From Actinomycetes bacterium (GTDB lineage: Bacteria > Actinomycetota > Actinomycetes > Actinomycetales > Microbacteriaceae), in the NCBI GenBank assembly GCA_023457615.1, contig JAEWKY010000012.1:1-22325 (forward strand): 22,325 nt of DNA, in the 5' to 3' direction. Shown piece by piece: positions 20,643 to 22,325 of the stretch. The translations under genes were made by a program, and so were the position numbers. The notes below the pieces were generated by a model. It was not told the DNA's origin, made no database searches, and was given only the letters and a program-made list of their open reading frames with translations. How positions within the stretch are numbered: the stretch's first letter is position 1; every line of letters starts with the position of its first letter.

Positions 20643-22325
20643 GGGCGCCGATCCTGGCCGGCGGCGGACCCCCCGACTGGTGGCGCTCCGCCGTCGTCTA
20701 CCAGGTCTACGTGCGCAGCTTCGCCGACTCCGACGGCGACGGCGTCGGAGACCTCGGCGGGCTGCTCGCGCGCCTCGACCACCTCGAGGAGCTCGGGGTC
20801 GACGTCGTCTGGCTCGGGCCGGTCTACCCGTCGCCGCACGACGACAACGGCTACGACGTGAGCGACTACCAGGACGTCGACCCGCTGTTCGGGACCCTCG
20901 CGCAGCTCGACCTCCTCGTCGAGGAGCTGCACCGCCGCGGCATCCGCCTCATCCTCGACGTCGTCGTCAACCACACCTCCGACGAGCACCCCTGGTTCCG
21001 GGAGTCGGCGCGCGACGTCGCGAGCCCGAAGCGCGACTGGTACTGGTGGCGCCCGCCGCGCCACGGGCACGAGGCCGGGATGCCGGGGGCCGAGCCCACC
21101 AACTGGGAGAGCTTCTTCTCCGGCCCCGCCTGGGAGCTCGACCCCGCGACCGGGGAGTACTTCCTCCACCTCTTCTCACGTCGGCAGCCGGACCTCAACT
21201 GGGAGAACCCGGAGGTGCGCGAGGCCGTCTACGCGATGATGAACTGGTGGCTCGACCGGGGAGTCGACGGCTTCCGCATGGACGTCATCAACTTCATCTC
21301 CAAGGACCCCGCGCTCCCCGACGGCGCCGTGGCGCCCGGGGCGCGCTACGGCGACGGGTTCCCGTCCTACGGCTACGGGCCGCGCGTGCACGAGTACATC
21401 CGGGAGATGCACGAGCGCGTCTTCGGTCACCGCTCGGCGACCTTCCTGACCGTCGGCGAGATGCCGGGCGTCACCCCCGAGCAGGCGGCGCGGTTCACGG
21501 ATCCCCGGCGCGGCGAGTTCGACATGGTCTTCCAGTTCGAGCACATGGGCGTCGACCAGGGCGACGGCGGCAAGTGGGACACGACCCCGTACTCCCCGTC
21601 CCGGCTCATCGAGTCGCTCGTGCGCTGGCAGGACGCGCTCGGCGAGACCGGCTGGAACTCGCTGTACTGGAACAACCACGACCAGCCGCGGGTGGTGAGC
21701 CGCTTCGGCGATGCCGAGGGCCACTGGTACGAGTCGGCGACGGCGCTCGCGGCCGCCCTCCACCTGCAGCGAGGCACGCCGTTCGTCTACCAGGGCGAGG
21801 AGCTCGGCATGACGAACATGCCGTTCGAGAGCCTGGACGACGTGCGCGACATCGAGTCGCTCAACTTCGCGCGCGACGTCTCGGACGCGGAGGCGCTCGC
21901 GCGCATCCGCACCACGGGCCGCGACAATGCCCGCACCCCCGTGCAGTGGAACGCGGCACCCGGCGCGGGCTTCACCGAGGGCGCGCCGTGGATCGCGGTG
22001 AACCCGAACACCGCCTGGCTCAACGCCGAGACGCAGCGCCGCGATCCGCGCAGCGTCTTCGCGTTCTACCGCGAGCTCATCCGGCTGCGTCACGAGCTGC
22101 CGGTCGTGGTCGAGGGGGCGTTCGCGCACCTCCCGCTCGACGCCCCGGCCGTCTTCGCGTACGCGCGACGCGGCGCGGACGGCGACACGCTCCTCGTCGC
22201 CGCCAACCTCGCCGGCACGGCCGTCGACCTCGACTGGCCGGAGCTGCGCGAGCGTGCACGCCCGGGCGGCTCGTGGGAGCAGCTCCTCGGCAACCGCGGC
22301 CCGCGCGAGCCGGACCGGCTGCGCC
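20639..22325 (+). CDS. GH13 alpha-glucosidase, oligo-1,6-glucosidase-like (partial at right edge)
   Basis: Cytoplasmic alpha-amylase-superfamily enzyme. GTG at 20639 overlaps the GH66 stop by 4 bases. 562 codons are visible, so it is near full length (family about 540-580), with only the end missing. WWRSAVVYQVYVRSFADSDG opens the barrel. Region I is DVVVNHTSDEHPWF, region II DGFRMDVINFISK with nucleophile Asp215, region III TVGEMPG with acid/base Glu274, and region IV NNHDQPR with Asp348. QPDLNWENP is the region V signature of subfamily 31. Val216 right after the nucleophile is associated with alpha-1,6 preference (Ala or Thr with alpha-1,4). It would release glucose from isomalto-oligosaccharides made or trimmed by the GH66 enzyme. 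Confidence 0.94.
   Translation, partial: MRAPILAGGGPPDWWRSAVVYQVYVRSFADSDGDGVGDLGGLLARLDHLEELGVDVVWLGPVYPSPHDDNGYDVSDYQDVDPLFGTLAQLDLLVEELHRRGIRLILDVVVNHTSDEHPWFRESARDVASPKRDWYWWRPPRHGHEAGMPGAEPTNWESFFSGPAWELDPATGEYFLHLFSRRQPDLNWENPEVREAVYAMMNWWLDRGVDGFRMDVINFISKDPALPDGAVAPGARYGDGFPSYGYGPRVHEYIREMHERVFGHRSATFLTVGEMPGVTPEQAARFTDPRRGEFDMVFQFEHMGVDQGDGGKWDTTPYSPSRLIESLVRWQDALGETGWNSLYWNNHDQPRVVSRFGDAEGHWYESATALAAALHLQRGTPFVYQGEELGMTNMPFESLDDVRDIESLNFARDVSDAEALARIRTTGRDNARTPVQWNAAPGAGFTEGAPWIAVNPNTAWLNAETQRRDPRSVFAFYRELIRLRHELPVVVEGAFAHLPLDAPAVFAYARRGADGDTLLVAANLAGTAVDLDWPELRERARPGGSWEQLLGNRGPREPDRLR

Overview
The window is about 70% G+C, densely packed, and has actinobacterial signatures: a bifunctional-type PriA in the his cluster, a DUF1844 gene beside infC, LexA boxes of the TCGAAC-N4-GTTCGA type, gluABCD-like glutamate transport genes and several GTG or leaderless starts. 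The gene order resembles Microbacteriaceae (Microbacterium or a relative); that assignment is inference from family knowledge, not a search. I found no insertion sequences, tRNA or rRNA genes, CRISPR arrays or phage genes.

Minus-strand housekeeping block (1-8638, read right to left). infC, rpmI and rplT form a translation operon. infC starts on a non-canonical ATC codon and follows a roughly 200-nt leader; a strong hairpin ends the operon after rplT. Next come a TrmH/SpoU-type rRNA methyltransferase with a likely leaderless promoter, a complete glutamate-type ABC importer (gluA, gluB, gluC, gluD) with a perfect 13-bp hairpin between gluB and gluC, and then pheS and pheT. pheT runs off the left edge.

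Centre (8870-14646). A plus-strand DUF1844 gene converges on a minus-strand histidine cluster (hisC, hisB, hisH, priA, then an SseB-like gene), with a long imperfect inverted repeat between them. Upstream of hisC lies an SOS divergon: lexA on the plus strand and a small membrane LysM protein on the minus strand. Each has a readable sigma-70-type promoter overlapped by its own LexA box. The LysM leader also holds a block of 17-bp tandem repeats.

Right side (14643-22325) is a catabolic locus. A minus-strand ROK-family regulator is divergent from a plus-strand five-gene operon with 4-bp overlaps or near-contacts: a family 1 sugar-binding lipoprotein, two sugar permeases, a GH66 enzyme without a signal peptide, and a GH13 oligo-1,6-glucosidase-like enzyme cut by the right edge. 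The most coherent reading is import of alpha-1,6-linked glucans (isomalto-oligosaccharides, possibly cyclic ones or dextran fragments) followed by cytoplasmic hydrolysis. GH66 enzymes are best known as secreted dextranases or cycloisomaltooligosaccharide glucanotransferases, so an intracellular GH66 tied to an importer is the most interesting system here. No transporter ATPase gene is in the visible part of the operon, so it probably uses a shared MsiK-type ATPase.
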